Shown here piece by piece: positions 39,901-52,106 of a stretch of 64,000 bases of DNA. Location: the NCBI GenBank assembly GCA_964006375.1, contig OZ023268.1:86538858-86602857 (forward strand), read 5' to 3'. Made by a program: the position numbers and the translations under genes. The notes below the pieces were generated by a model. The model saw nothing but the letters and a program-made list of their open reading frames with translations, had not been told where the DNA came from and made no database searches. The first letter of the stretch is position 1; each line of letters opens with the position of its first letter. This DNA comes from Tillus elongatus. Lineage: Eukaryota > Arthropoda > Insecta > Coleoptera > Cleridae.

Positions 39901-40846
39901 CGATAACTCAAAAACTAATGGGCTGATCTTAATTAAATTTGGTGAATACCTTCCCCTTGTAAGTCGCTTGGATAAGTTCGTTAGTCAAGAAAATAGGCCC
40001 AGGTTTTCCGAGAAAATTTTGTATTTTCTTTTGAAATAAAATCATATCTCCGGAAATAACAAAGTAAAAGCAACTAAATTTGGTACACGGTTTTATGTCA
40101 TTATAGGCAAATTACATACCAAAATTTAGGTCTGTAGGTTTAAACACAAAAAAGGTATAGGCATTTAAAGAAAAATAAATTGGATTTTTCCTCAAAACGT
40201 CAAAGTCGCGAATTAAAACGTCAAAATTAGCAACATTTACGCAAAGAACCTCAAACTAATTTAAGCTATGGAAAGAAAATATCTCAAGAAGCATGTTTTA
40301 CAAAGCCTGAAGTCTTAGCTTCAACCGTCATTGTCCTTCATTTTACTAAAATATTTCCAGAAAAATTTGTCGATTGAAAAGTGCAACATTTGACGCATTA
40401 TAACTTTGAAAATATTGATTTTAGAAAAAAAAGTTTTAAGTAAATGTTCTAGAAAATTTGTCGATTGAAAAGTTAAGTTATAACCATTTTATTTTTTAAA
40501 CAATTATTAACAAAGATATAGGTAAAAATGTCAATAAATGAATGCTAATAGTCGTATAAGTTGTAAACGGTGAGTGATACAAAAAAAAGTATTAAACAAA
40601 AAAGATGAGAAATGTAATTATATACAATAAAGGTGATTACCATTTTTGGCCTAAAGTGCACGGTTATGGAGATATAGGTCGAAACGGTTTTTCTCAAAAT
40701 GGCGGCACTTCCGCCCTCCTAATTTGTAATGATTTTGTGTTTTTACATTCAGTACATAATTCTGAACCTATCTATCAAAAAAAAATAACTCCTGTAGTTT
40801 AATGCATTATGGACAAGAGTAACGGGCTCCTCTATTGCCTGTACTA

Positions 40847-41759
40847 ACATGTTAAACAACGTCGAGCATGGTCGGTTCCAGAATGATTTGTTTGTCCAGC
40901 TTGGTCTCGTTCTGTGTAGTTCGAGACTTTGCAATTTATTATAGTAAAATAAATTTTATGTGTTTTAAACTGCCTTGCACATATTTTACAAGGATTCTCT
41001 CTTTAAAGCATGCAAGTATTAATTCTACACTATAAACCTTCTTCTTTGCATAAAACCATCCGGGTTTATCTAGATATGTTTGTTAGTGCTCGTAGTGAAG
41101 ACACATGCAGATATAAATTCTCCTTGACATAACAAAACAGCATAATTCTACTTTATGCTGTTCAGCGTATTTAATGTTCCTTTAAGAATTTCATTGAAAG
41201 AGTTATGAGGCTTTGCATGTGATGTACGCTTAAAAGCATATTATCATATCAGTGCACACATATTATATTTTCAAACAAGAATATAAAAGTTGTATATTCA
41301 GGGGATTAAAATATAAATCTTTAAATAGACCATTATATAATTTTCTAGCGTAGACAAATAAAAGAGAAATCAAAAAACGTAAGTAGCTTTTACCCTTGTG
41401 CTTGTATGGATTACTGTATTACAAAAATATTACAAATGCACAAAATGCGTTATGGTAACAAATTTTTATATGAATAAGTTTCCATCGAAAAGTGATGTTT
41501 AAGTTTAGTTCGTTTATTTCTTGCCCATATGAATTATACAGAATGATACACAACAAAGCTACTGCTTCTGTTTATGCATAAGGCATAATTTGGTAAATTA
41601 TTCTTCCAAAACAATCAGGTGTCAAAAATTGGTAATAAAAATGGTGATAAAAATGGAAATAAAGAGTTTGTGGTAAAAAGTAAATATAAATATACACTGA
41701 ACACCCAGTAAGAGTCGAGCGATCTTAATAAAATGTATACATAATGTGTGTTTTTTTAA
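40847..41759. other. Spacer, nothing recognised
   Basis: AT-rich, no shared repeat beyond a weak family F terminus-like AATGCGTTATGGTAACAAAT at 41446-41465. Confidence 0.5.
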
Positions 41760-41789
41760 TACTTTGTGGTCAGCAAAGAAATTGATTTT

Positions 41790-43158
41790 TCAGAAAGATA
41801 TTGAAGAAGTATTTCTGTGATAAGGTCGTAACCCGGAGCTTTTTTGGCCTTTAGTTTCTTGATTTCGGCTTTTATTTCTTTCTTCGTAAATGGCTTAACT
41901 GGAAGTGACATTTTACACGGCACGTCTATGAAGGACTATTTCTCTGTTCAATCGTTTTTATTTGGTTTGAAAATTTCAGTTAGGTGATCTGCGAAAGCGT
42001 TCGCTTTATTCTGACTTGAGCACGCCCATTCTCCGTTTGACTTTTTTATGGGAGACACTCTCAATAGAGAGATCATTGGTATTGTTGATATCTTGAATAT
42101 ATTGACTGAAATTTGAGTTTGTAAGATTTTGAAGGGTCTTATGAAGTTTTCGGGCTAATCAGTTATAATATAATTTATCAGTAGGATTACGTGTTCGTTG
42201 CCATCTTCCACTTGCTTGACGTTTTTCTGCAATCAGTTGTCGCACTTGCAGGGTATCTGGTTCACTGATAAGTTATTGTCTGTAACAGACGAGGTGCTTT
42301 TCCAGGCTGATTCTAGGATCAGCTCAGTAAAATAGTTTACAGTATCGTCGAGTTCATTCGGTTGCTTTATAGCCAGATTTAAGTTTATGGTATTTTCAAT
42401 ATATCGCTGGTATGATTCCCAGTTAGTTCTAGAGGTCGTTAATGTAGCATTTCGTTCCTTTTTTATCACTGTAGTGCTTAAAGTGGCTACCACTGGTGTA
42501 TGATCAGGCGATAAATCTAAAGGTGTTTCTACGTTTATATAATTGTTTGCAACTCCATTTGTGACAAAAAAGTCGAGTACGTCAGGTATTATGTTTGTAT
42601 TTGTTGGCCAATATGTAGGCTTGGCCGTTGATACCACATTATAATTTTTAACCATTATTGCTTTTAATAGATTGCGACCTTTAGGTGTTATTAGTCTAGA
42701 GCCCCAGTAAGTGTGCTTCGCATTCCAGTCCCCTCCAACAATAAATCTAGGGCCGAGGGTTTGGAAGACACCTTGTATTGGTCTTCACTTAGTGCGTGTC
42801 TTGGTGGAGAATATAGTGCCGATGCATTAAAACTCCAGGTTTCTGTATACACCTTAATAGTTGTTGCTTGAATTTCAGTCGTTACGTACGGGGGTAGGAC
42901 GTCATGTTTAATGTTGCTTCTGATGAGTACTGCAGTACCCCCGTGTGCGTTGCCATCTGGATGATTTGTAGCGTATGTAGAGAAGAGCGGTATGCGGAAT
43001 ACTGACTTATTTGTGAAGTGGGTTTCAGAGACTAGCATTATATCTATTTTGTTAATGTTGACAAATGTTATTAGTTCTTGTTTGCTAATAGTTAGTTCGT
43101 TGGCATTCCATGTTGCAATGCGTACGAACTTTGCCATTTCAATTGAAATTATTAACAA
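41790..43158 (-). pseudogene. Jockey-like ORF2, AP-type endonuclease domain (broken)
   Basis: Starts MAKFVRIATWNANELTISKQ, with the Asn of the APE fold (an upstream in-frame ATG extends it to 43158). LVSETHF (metal-binding Glu), HGGTAVLIRSN, and after a frameshift near 42790 GGDWNAKHTYWGSR (Asp and Asn), PDVLDFFVTNG and SPDHTPVVATL (catalytic His) complete the nuclease. Frames continue to about 41790 with several stops, ending before any RT motif. The endonuclease would nick the target; it is inactive because of the frameshifts. Confidence 0.82.
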
Positions 43159-43453
43159 GTCTTGATAACAGATAAAGCATAATCTGGTTTTGGTTAATCA
43201 GTTGTGTGAAAAGGGATCTAAATTCGCCCAGGATAGAAGTAACCGTGTTTCCCAGGATATTTTGATGGTCATCTGTGTAACAGGTTGCCTTTGTTTGAGT
43301 ACTTGATTATATAGCGGTCTGCTTGGGCGGGGTTCAGTGTAGTCGCTAGGTACTTCTGTGTTTATGTAGCTGCAACGAGTATATTTCGGTGGTCTTGTGT
43401 TAGATTATGTTGCTTTTGGTGGTATCTTCTAGTCAGGTTAGGGTTTTTGGTTT

Positions 43454-44420
43454 TTATGTATACGGTGCAACCTTTGTAATTTGCTGGATGGCTACCTTCA
43501 CATAGAGCATATTTCCCTGAAGCTTATCTCTTTTCGTGCACATTTTGCTGTCGTGTTGTTCGCCACACTTTACACAAATGAATAGTCTGTTACAGTAGGT
43601 CTTCGAATGGTCGTACTCTTGGCATCTCGTACATTGAACTATTTCGCGTCTTTTATTTGGAGGTTCTATACCGACTTTTATGTTACATATGAATTGCAAA
43701 TCATATATACTTTTATTATTATCTTGTGGCTCTAGATCTATGAAAAAAAGAGGTAATGGATCTTTGGAAATATAATGCCTAATGTCCACAATATTTCTTA
43801 CTCTGTGGCCAGCTTTTTGGATATATAACTTTATTTCGTTAATTGGAGTCGTGTGGTGTAAATATCTTACTACTACTCTATAGGCACTTTCTTCTTTGGG
43901 CTGGTAAGTATGCAATACGATATTCTCGTCTCTCAGATATCTCACAAGTCTTCTATATGTTTCAGATGTGTGAACATTTATTTTGACAGTGTTGTTTGTT
44001 AGTGTCCTCGAGTAATATTGTTCTTCTGCTATAATGACTGCTAGAAAGTTACTCATGTTATTATAATCTGTTACTCCATGGATAAAAATAGGTGGAGAAT
44101 TGGGTTGTTTTAACGTCTCTGTAGAGTCGTAGTTATTAATGTTAATTTCATCTGCTGTAGCTAGAGATAAGGACGTGTAAGTTTTTGGAAATGATGGCCT
44201 TTTTGGAGTTTGTCCGGGTGAGTTACAGACTCTTTTTCTTTTTCTTTTTTGACCTCTTGCCACGAACGGGTTGATGGAGGAGACCTTTCTCTGTGGTCAT
44301 TCATATTGTGATCATCAATACTTTGTTGCGAGTTGTCACTGTTAATCTTTAACATTGGTGTATGATTGGTTGAGGTATTTTGTGGTGTTTGAGTAGGGCC
44401 GATTCCCACATCTGTAGATA
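43454..44420 (-). pseudogene. Jockey-like ORF1 (gag-like, CCHC zinc knuckles)
   Basis: The main frame of about 255 codons has PPIFIHGVTDYNN, then a PRE_C2HC-type region (VRYLHHTTPINEIKLYI; PLPLFFIDLEPQDNN; IKVGIEPPNKR) followed by zinc knuckles CTRCQEYDHSKTYC (C-x2-C-x4-H-x4-C) and CVKCGEQHDSKMC. This is the usual ORF1 of Jockey-clade elements and would bind the element RNA. The first 60 or so codons (MGIGPTQTPQ to SWQEVKK) are in another frame, so one frameshift lies near 44240. Otherwise it is open to the stop at 43454. Confidence 0.85.
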
Positions 44421-44989
44421 TTTTATATGATAATTGTTGTTGGTTTGGGAGTATATAGCTCGCTTGTTAATCAACAATCATTTATTAGGGGTGATTTGAT
44501 TAATTTAATATAATATATTAATTCTGCCGTAGAAATAAATTAATATTCTTACTTGATTTCAGTGTATTATTTTGCACTCAGTTATCAGCAAGCGATAAGA
44601 TTGTTGGCTGCCGGCAGACATACACTCACTCGGAACGACAACCGCGAACTCCTATTTATAAGGTGATCAATTTTTTTTTGAACGGAGCCAACACAAAAAT
44701 GCTGAAATGTCACTTTTTTCAAATGGATGATCCTATATTTTATAATGTTGTTAGATGCAAAATTAAACTCTAAAATGACTTGCACCAGCATTCCAAATAC
44801 CTAACTCCTCAGGTTTTTTAGTTAATTGCGATTAAGTATTTAAATTGGTTTGGCATGATCACGAATCCAAGACCAGGGGAGGTGGCCTAAGCTCATTTAA
44901 CACATAGTGAACTATGGAAATGCAAATAATTTTCATTGTCTCTTATGACAAATTTTCAAAATAACCACCATTCGCTTCTAAGCTCGTAA

Positions 44990-45369
44990 TTAACCGTCTT
45001 TCGACACATGGTACTGTTGGTCTTCTAATTTATAAGTAGTCTAAATTATTGAATGCTAATATTACACGAGCCTGTAATTCTTCACGGGTGTTAATAGGAG
45101 TTTCTTACACTTTCGCTTAAATTTTCCCTACAAATAAAAGTCCAGCGGGGTTAAATCTGGGCATCTTGCTGGCCACAACCAAGGACCTAGTCGCCGAATC
45201 CGTTAGTCTTAAAAAATTTGGCTCAGGTCATTATCCACTGCAATGGTACAGTGGTCTGGAGTACTATCTTATTGATACCGGCAATTTGCCCAGTCGGACA
45301 AAGGGTTAATTTTCCAGAAATTTTGGAACCTGGTTTCTTAAAATGTCAACATATCTATTACCGTTTAAA
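44990..45369 (-). pseudogene. Family C transposase, C-terminal part
   Basis: Broken minus-strand pieces: YHLNLNGNRYVDILRN (the block after the first catalytic strand), then a degraded second-Asp region, and LLTPVKNYRLV near 45080. It continues from the segment at 47377-47902 across the LINE insertion. Confidence 0.5.
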
Positions 45370-47335
45370 TTTAAATGATAACTGATAGTGAGGTTGAGGC
45401 CCTAGAAGGTGGAATAATGGCAGCCTACGAGGCCGCGTCACCATTAGGGGGGAACCGTCCATCAAAGTCAGATGGTGGAACAGGGATCTCGCTGTACCAC
45501 GCAGGAGGACTCGGAGGGCCTTAAACCGAGCCGTCCGAGAATCGAGTGAAGCGGCCTGCGACGAATTTAGGACTGTCGGAAGGGAGTTTAAGAAGGAACT
45601 GCGACGGAGTAAACGAGCTAGTTGGAGCGCGTACTGCGGGGAAGTCAACTCCCTGCCGGGCGCAGCCAGGCTGGTAAGGCTACTCAAACATAAGGTAGGC
45701 AGTAATGTAGGATCCTTAAGGAAACCGGACGGGAGCTGGACAAGCACCGGTGAGGAGACCCTGCGTCATCTCGCCGAAGTTCACCTCGCGGGCGGTGGAG
45801 CCGTCACAGGGGCTACCGACCTGGGCCGGTGGGCGGTCCCGAATGCGGACTGGCAGCTGGCAGAGGGGGTGCTCACGGATGGCTCTATAGCCTGGGCGGT
45901 GGACGAGTGCGCTCCTTTCAAGTCCGCAGGCTGTGATGCGATTTTTCTGGCCGTGCTCCAGAGGGGCCTGGACATACTGCTTCCCAACATAAGGGAGGTT
46001 TTCCGGGCCAGCCTGGCGTGGGGCTACGTCCCAAAGGCCTAGCGCCGGGTTAGGGGGGTCTCCATTCCCAAGCCGGGAAGGGAGAACTACACGCTGGTCA
46101 ACGCGTACAGGCTAATCAGCCTTACATCATTCCTGCTTAAGGCATTAGAAAATATAGTAGATAGGTTTATGTTGGGAGGGATCCTAAAGGATCACCCACC
46201 CCTTCCACAAAGGTCAGCATGCGTACCAGCGGGGGAAGTCGACGGAAACGGCGCTCTATGCTGTGACACGGAAGGTTGAAAGGGCCGTACACTACGGGGA
46301 GAGCGCATTAGCTGTGCTTTTCGATGTGGAGGGGGCCTTTGATAAGGCAAGGACGGATACGGTCTGTACCGCCCTACATAATAGCGAAACGCCGAGGTCT
46401 CTAATAAGCTGGGTGGCGAGCATGCTGGAGGACAGGAGAGTTTCGCTGACCTTGAGGGGCCGGGTGCTGGACGTTGGGGTGACGGGCGGCTGTCCTCAGG
46501 GCAGTTGCCTTTCGCCCCATCTATGGTTTCTGGTCATGGACGGCCTCTTGCAGTGACTTTCTGAGAATAGCTTCTACGCCCAGGCGTACGCTGATGATGG
46601 GCTGGTCTTAGCCACCGGCAAATTCCTCGGCGTCGTCTGTGAATGCATGTAAGCTGCCTGTAGCATAATCGACAGGTGGTGTGGTGAGCAGGGACTCTCC
46701 GTAAACCCGGCGAAGACGGAGATGATCCTATTTACTAAGAAGAGGAAGGTAGAGGGGTTCAGGGCGCCCGCGATGTTTGGAAAACCTTTAGCTTTAGTGC
46801 GGGAGGTCAAATATCTGGGGGTGATCCTGGACCCCAAACTTACATGGAGGTCGCAAATAGTACGAGTAGTGAGGAAGGGAGTAGCGACCCTCTGTCAGCT
46901 GCGTCGTGTGATAGGGAAGACCTGGGGATTTAATCCTCGGATCCTTCATTGGATCTACACTGCGATCGTCAGGCCGAGAATCCTATATGGGGCATTGGTC
47001 TGGTGGTGTGGTGTGAACCAAACTACCAGCAGGAAGCTGGCCAAACTCCAAAGACTGGCAATCCTGGGTATCACAGGCGCTATGAGGACGACACCCTCAG
47101 CCACGCTAGAGGTCCTCTTGATGCTGCCACCGCTTCCCATCTGTATCCCATCTGAATCAGGTAAGTACCGTCCAATTGAAGACCGTCACGGCCTTCATCT
47201 CGAGGTCGAGGCGGTTTGGCGACGGAACCGAGGAAGAGTAGAGCATGGTTGCTGGGGCTGGTAAAAAGGGCCCATTGTGGCCTACTTGCTTGGCATTGGC
47301 CTCCCCATCACTGCTCCTACTACTACTAGATTATA
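45370..47335 (+). mobile_element. GC-rich non-LTR retrotransposon fragment
   Basis: Markedly GC-rich against its surroundings. It lies within the family C transposase gene; the host frame resumes on each side. The 3' end runs into a CCTACTACTACTAGA tract at 47320-47335. It is 5'-truncated, beginning in the endonuclease-RT linker. Confidence 0.8.
45380..47264 (+). pseudogene. R1/LOA-like reverse transcriptase (broken)
   Basis: The linker contains RRTRRALNRAVRESSEA and FKKELRRSKRASWSAYCGEV. RT motifs: PFKSAGCDAI near 45915, VSIPKPGRENYTLVNAYRLI near 46058, HAYQRGKSTETALYAV at 46218 (after a frameshift), AVLFDVEGAFDKA at 46311 (catalytic Asp), VTGGCPQGSCLSPHLW at 46481, and QAYADDGLVLATG at 46582 (catalytic YADD). 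The thumb is VKYLGVILDPKLTW at 46807. The tail has IYTAIVRPRILYGALVWW. Stops are at 46040, 46555 and 46650, plus frameshifts. The GKSTETAL and EGAFDKA wording points to the R1/LOA part of the non-LTR tree. It is inactive. Confidence 0.82.
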
Positions 47336-47376
47336 ACTGAAATAGAAGACTGTGGTTCATTAACATTTCAAAAACA

Positions 47377-47902
47377 TTAAAGGCAAATTGTTGTTGATAA
47401 TCTTTTTTTGATTGAGAATGGATTTTTAAGCGACCAAATGTGTAAGTGTAAGTTACGCCGATTAATAATACCCTCCTTAGAAAATGTTGACTCGTTAGTC
47501 CTAATAATTTTGTGAAGAAAATTTTTTATTTTAATAAGTATCAATTTGCAATATTGCACCCAGTAAAATGGATCTTGTGGATGTAATTCTTGAACGGTCA
47601 AACTTGAAATCATGCATTTTATGTTTATTAAAAATTTTCCGTATTGAATTTCGTGAACAGCCAAGATAACTTACCGCTAAATGAATAGAAGCTCTAGGAG
47701 AAACATTTAAATACCCCTAGACCGTTATCTCCACAGCTTCATCTGGTTTTGGCAAATTACGAGGCGCAATGAAATTATTTTCAATGTTCCGGAATTTTGT
47801 CTCTGTCATTTTCGGGAATTGTGGATATCTGTTGTTGAAAACTCGGCAAGTTTGAAGTTTAATTCGACCAGTTTCTCCCTGGATATACAATAAATTCACC
47901 AT
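47377..47902 (-). pseudogene. Family C transposase, N-terminal and first catalytic part
   Basis: From 47902: MVNLLYIQGETGRIKLQTCRV (helix-turn-helix), VFNNRYPQFPKMTET, and in other frames KNFLHKIIRTNESTFSKEGI, where TNEST stands for the TDEST first-Asp block (Asp changed to Asn), then RRNLHLHIWSLKNP. It is related to the DDE_3 group that contains families A and B. Confidence 0.65.
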
Positions 47903-48235
47903 GTTCTCATTATTGTGAGAACGTACGTTTAAACCGTGCTTTTAAATGAGACCTATCGTCAGATTACTCTAAATGTCATTATTGCATTATCAAAGTCGAC
48001 TATGCTTTAAACTAGGCTACCTCTTCTTGAATTCGTGATCATGCCAAACCAATTTAAAAATTAACTCAAAAACCTGCAGAGTTAGGTATAGGGAATGCTA
48101 GTGCAATCCAGTGTAAAGTTTAATTTTGCATCTAACAAGCTTATAATATACAGGATGTTTTGAAAAAGTGAGTTTTACGCACTTTTGTTTGACCCCGTTC
48201 AATTTTTTTTCAGACAGCTCTGTGAACGATTTTAG

Positions 48236-49190
48236 AAATTGAATTAAACAAAAATGAACTTAAATGTTTTCACTTCGTACTGGGAAAATGTTTGTTCTAT
48301 TTTTATTAGGTTCACTCTTACAAATGTTGGTAACACTGAGTATTCTTGTCAGTTTTGCCAAAAAACAATTTTTATCTCCGAAAGTTGACGTTCAAGGTTA
48401 GTGGTATAAAGTCAATCTAAAATTCAACATGGAATCATAAAAAAACATGGTCTTTCTATTTAAAATAACTAAGTTGTTATCAATTTCCAGTTCTTCTTAC
48501 CAAATTTTGATTTTCTAGCTTTTCCGTTTCTCCAAATACTTCTAACCAACAGTGACCGTGGGACACCCTGTGTAATTAAGGTTTTTGTCAAACTACTCTA
48601 TAACATATATTTATTTAGCATATAAATGATAAATAACGTGAATTTGTAACTTTGGTTTAAACAAATCATGCATATCAGGTGGATGTCTATTAGACATGGA
48701 GAGGATATCTATTTGATACCAATGCTACATTTGCTTCACAAATTTCATCGATATTCAATGAGTATCTATCTAATATCCAGGATATCCATACGGTGGATTT
48801 TATAGAGATCTAATGGATTTCCAGTAGATAATGTTCGCTGTGTAGGCGGTCTAGTTCGCGCTCATTTGTAGATTTCATTTTTCATTCATTTTTTTATTAT
48901 TTGAAAGTCGTGATCTCCTCAATACTGAAATTTCGTTCCACGAAAATACATTGTAAAAATATACATTTTTTCTTAGTTAAATCAAACACCATATAGAATA
49001 TGTTTCACTCTTAAAAACGGAATACAGTATAGTGTTCTAAATTTTCTCTTAGCCCACTTAATTCAAAATGACATTTATAAAATTTTATCACCTTTAAAAT
49101 TATCACAAATTCAGCATTCGACAACGTCGAATCCAATTAGCATAATTTATTTGAACTTAACTTTATTATGGACTAAAATTACCCTTTTTG
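48236..49190. other. Spacer with traces of repeats
   Basis: GTGACCGTGGGACACCCTGT at 48553-48572 looks like a mariner-type MITE end, possibly paired with TACAGGATGTTT at 48149. At 48848-48940 there is a decayed family F block (GTTCGCGCTCATTT, GATCTCCTCA). No genes. Confidence 0.4.
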
Positions 49191-49196
49191 TTCCAG

Positions 49197-49376
49197 ATCC
49201 TACCAGTTTTTTTTGTGAGCCGTGTGTGCGATAACTAGGACCTTTATCTTAAGAATCGCGATGGAGGAAAAGAAACAATACTCGGCGTTGACCATCGACC
49301 GGGCTGCATTTCTGTTGTTGCGCGTCAAGAAGGCTTTTAAGAAGAAAAAGCAGCAGCGAAAGGAGCGGGAAAGAAG
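49197..49376 (+). CDS. Candidate host-gene first coding exon
   Basis: ATG at 49261 opens 38 codons (MEEKKQYSALTIDRAAFL, then LLRVKKAFKKKK and a QQRKERER tail) plus two bases of the next codon, followed by GTAAGTG, a strong splice donor, at 49377. Upstream, a pyrimidine-rich CCCTTTTTGTTCCAG ending at 49196 is a plausible acceptor, so 49197-49260 would be 5' UTR. Composition is richer in GC than its surroundings and codon use is normal, unlike the transposon relics. Unspliced, the frame stops at once (AGG TAA). The peptide is a short hydrophobic patch followed by a strongly basic helix. I do not recognise the gene, and no downstream exon was identified in the remaining window, which would then be intron. 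Confidence 0.6.
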
Positions 49377-50290
49377 GTAAGTGAATTACCAGTCTTTAGG
49401 AGATCCCTCTAGATATTCAAAGGATAGCTACTTTGTCTCAGTGTTTTCCTGCAGACACTGGGAACGTAATAACGTCTGAATAGAGAAAGGTTTTTCTCAT
49501 CTCTAGTTCTTTTGTTTCCAGAGGCGTCTTTGTCTGACTTGTTGGTGTGTAAATGTGTGCTTAAATTATAATGGCTGGATTTTGTCCCGGTTTAAAGAGT
49601 GTTTTGCCCTTTTTAGTGGCGGTTAGTTGTAGGACGTTAGACTCGAAGTATTACTTTAAATGCAGGAGAAGTGCCTAAGAAGAAAAAAAATGTGAAAATT
49701 ACAGGCAATGTTTAATTATTTTTTATCCTTGATTTTGTTGAATGTTCTGATAATTTTTGTCAACCGACAAATTAATTGTAATGGCCGCCCTATATAACAA
49801 TTAGACAATAACAATTAGACAGGTAAGCTGACTACCGTCTGAAATGTAGTCACTTGATCTCGTCTAGACAAGAATGTTCAATGTGCTAAAGAATTTGGCA
49901 TTTGATAAAACTGAGAAAATTATTATGCAGAATGTTCAAAATTGTTGCAATAAACCTTTTTCTCCTTCGTAAAACAAATTCATAATTAATATGTTTGACT
50001 AACTAACATTTTAAACACACCTGTGTATAATGGAAAAGCTACATAAAATATATTCTCAATCGGAAAAAGGCAAACAAAACAAATATCGGAATGTTATCTT
50101 TGATTACGCCACGTGAAAATGTGTGAATTTGCAAATTTTCGGTAGTCAAATTTTAACCGGCGAAATAAGATAAATAAAGAAGTCCAAGCTTCTAGAAGTA
50201 AATAAGGATAAATATTTTGTACCATATATAAGCCGATCCGCCGGTCGAGAGAATTAGTTAAGAATCCGAATTCAAGTAAAATACTATTAT
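49377..50290. other. Putative intron with a dispersed repeat
   Basis: 49690-49905 matches 51873-52075 at moderate identity (TTTGTCAACCGACAAATTAA; TGAAATGTAGTCACTTGAT), and a shorter piece recurs near 55626-55700. From about 50215 a TATATAAGCC box and downstream sequence look like the promoter part of an LTR. Confidence 0.5.
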
Positions 50291-51190
50291 AGTGTATCCA
50301 AGATAAGGAGGCTCACTATGAGGATCTCCAAAACGGTGGCAGATACAGACTTGGTTAAATGGGAGAAAAGTTGCGCACTCAAAAGCTCAACAAAATAGTG
50401 GTTAGACATCTCGGAACATTTTTCTGGTTTTTGACATATTTTGAAAAATTTGGATTTTTCGATTATTCATATTATTTTTTTCTCGCCTTAATGATGGACC
50501 ATAACAAATGACAGAAAGTGTTAATTGATATAGCCAGTTGTATAATACTTACTAAGTTTAAATGCTAAGTACAGGTCCGTAATAGAAATTTTCTTGATTA
50601 AGGTCGAAAAAAAGACTAAAATGATACTAAACCACAAAGTGTGACACATCGATGAATTTGGAATAAAAAAGGCTTTCAGATTATCATATCGGAAAATGAG
50701 GGCCGTATTTAAAAAAAAAGTTCATGATGGTCCCGCAAAGAAGAAACGTCGGATTCAAAAATTAGCAATGTTACGTTAAATGAAATGAAAAGTTGCTGTG
50801 GTGAAGTGTCATCAGTATTGGTGTAGGTCCACCATTAAGCCCAGAAAAAATATGTAAAATCGAAAATTATTTTTTTTTCAAAATATCTCAAAATTGAGAA
50901 AAATTTTCGGATATGTCTAACCGCCAATTCGTTGGGTTTTGAGTGCGCAACTTTGGCCCCATAGTGGCCCTCCTTATCTTGAACACACTGTTTACAGGTG
51001 TCCCCGTCATTAAGGGACTCGACAGAGTTTTGTAGCTCTAATTGTTATTTTGTTTCTCGAATTTGTCAATTCACTCATCATTGAATAACCGAGACAGTTT
51101 ATAAAATTTAAATTGCGCTTCATTTATTGCTGTATTTTGTGATCTGTTGTAATAATAAATCGCGTATTTTGTCACTGGGAGGACTCCAGA
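50090..51190 (+). repeat. Possible solo LTR, split by a MITE
   Basis: Low-confidence reading: ACCATATATAAGCCGATCCG (TATA box) at 50211-50230, then after the MITE at 50291-50989 a segment ending in AATAATAAATCGCGTATTTT (poly-A signal) near 51150. No TG...CA borders or primer-binding site could be fixed. Confidence 0.25.
50291..50989. mobile_element. MITE with about 110-bp TIRs
   Basis: About 700 bp. Left AGTGTATCCAAGATAAGGAG and right the inverse CTCCTTATCTTGAACACACT. TIRs continue through AAAGTTGCGCACTCAAAA and the GGTTAGACAT block. The interior is noncoding. Confidence 0.8.
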
Positions 51191-52077
51191 CTTCAAGTTA
51201 AGGTACACTAATAGAAGCCCGCTATGTGGGCATACATGTGGAAATCGGGGACCGAATCAGCTTGGAAAGGATGGTAATACCGCGACTAGATTTTACGGGA
51301 AACGTCGTGTTTGGCCAAAATTGAGACAAAATCCGGTACTTTCTTTCTTTCTGTTTATATACATCTTGTGTACCAGTTAGGCCTAGTGAGAACCACAATC
51401 CAATTTACCTATATTACATTTGCATTATTATTGTTTGTATATCATTTTGTATACATGGGTTTGTATAAATATCATTAAAATAAATCAATATTTATCTTAA
51501 ACTGAACGCACATATTCTCTTTTAACAAACTTCCCTGATAATCTTAGGAAAATCTAACCCCTGCAGACTAACTATCACCAAGAGAGTTTACTTGGGCAAC
51601 GTACACCCATAGGGTGGTCCGTTTCCGTTTATTCCGTCATTTGGGGCTTCCACTTTCCCCCAAAGTATAAAAGTTCCAAGTAAAGTAGTGGCGCTCGAGT
51701 TGGATAACTTTTGTGGCCGAACCAAACACCGACCGAGTCCACTCTTCGGAAGTATACAGTCACAAAAGATCAGTCTAAACTCGAAGCTAAAAGCAATTAA
51801 AATCTCAAAATTTTCAATGCCCTTTATTACTAGCTTAAACATTTTTTGTAAAAAGTACAAAAACAGATGAACTTTACAGGAAGTGTGTAATTATTTTTTA
51901 TTTTTTATTTTGCTTAATATTCTATTAATTTTTGTCAACCGACGAATTAATTGTAGCGCTCACCCAACGAGTAATAAGTAGACAGGTAAGCCGACTATCG
52001 TCTGAAATGTAGTCACTTGATTTCGTCTAGACAAGAATGGACAATGTGCTAAAGAATTTGACGTTTCATTTTGAGGA
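50990..52077. other. Spacer with a dispersed repeat
   Basis: Holds the second copy (51873-52075) of the repeat at 49690-49905. Otherwise nothing is recognised. A 90-codon minus-strand open frame at 51588-51860 lacks motifs. Confidence 0.45.
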
Positions 52078-52106
52078 ACCTGACCTGACCTGACCTGACC
52101 TGACGA
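52078..52106. repeat. (CCTGA)5, telomere-type pentamer
   Basis: AACCTGACCTGACCTGACCT and one further unit, five perfect copies. Equal to TCAGG on the opposite strand, the telomere repeat of many beetles. It sits directly against a PLE relic. Confidence 0.9.

Larger units (their letters stand above)
41760..44655 (-). mobile_element. Jockey-like non-LTR retrotransposon, 3'-truncated
   Basis: Minus strand: a 5' leader (44655-44420), ORF1 (gag-like) and the start of ORF2 (endonuclease), running out at about 41760 before the RT. The leader near 44590-44650 is GC-richer and TTATCAGCAAGC-like, as expected of an internal promoter region. No 3' end or tail is present. Confidence 0.8.
44656..48235 (-). 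mobile_element. DDE (IS630/Tc1-type) element, family C, with a LINE insertion
   Basis: TIRs of about 200 bp: the left arm contains TTAAACTCTAAAATGACTTG and TTGGTTTGGCATGATCACGA; the right arm (48030-48228) carries the same in inverse. Transposase pieces are on the minus strand on both sides of a GC-rich non-LTR element (45370-47335). The outermost ends are uncertain by about 30 bp. Confidence 0.7.

Noticed and set aside
43454..44409. Retroviral or LTR-retrotransposon gag
   Set aside because: The zinc knuckles are followed by an AP-type endonuclease ORF and there are no LTRs, so it is ORF1 of a Jockey-like LINE.
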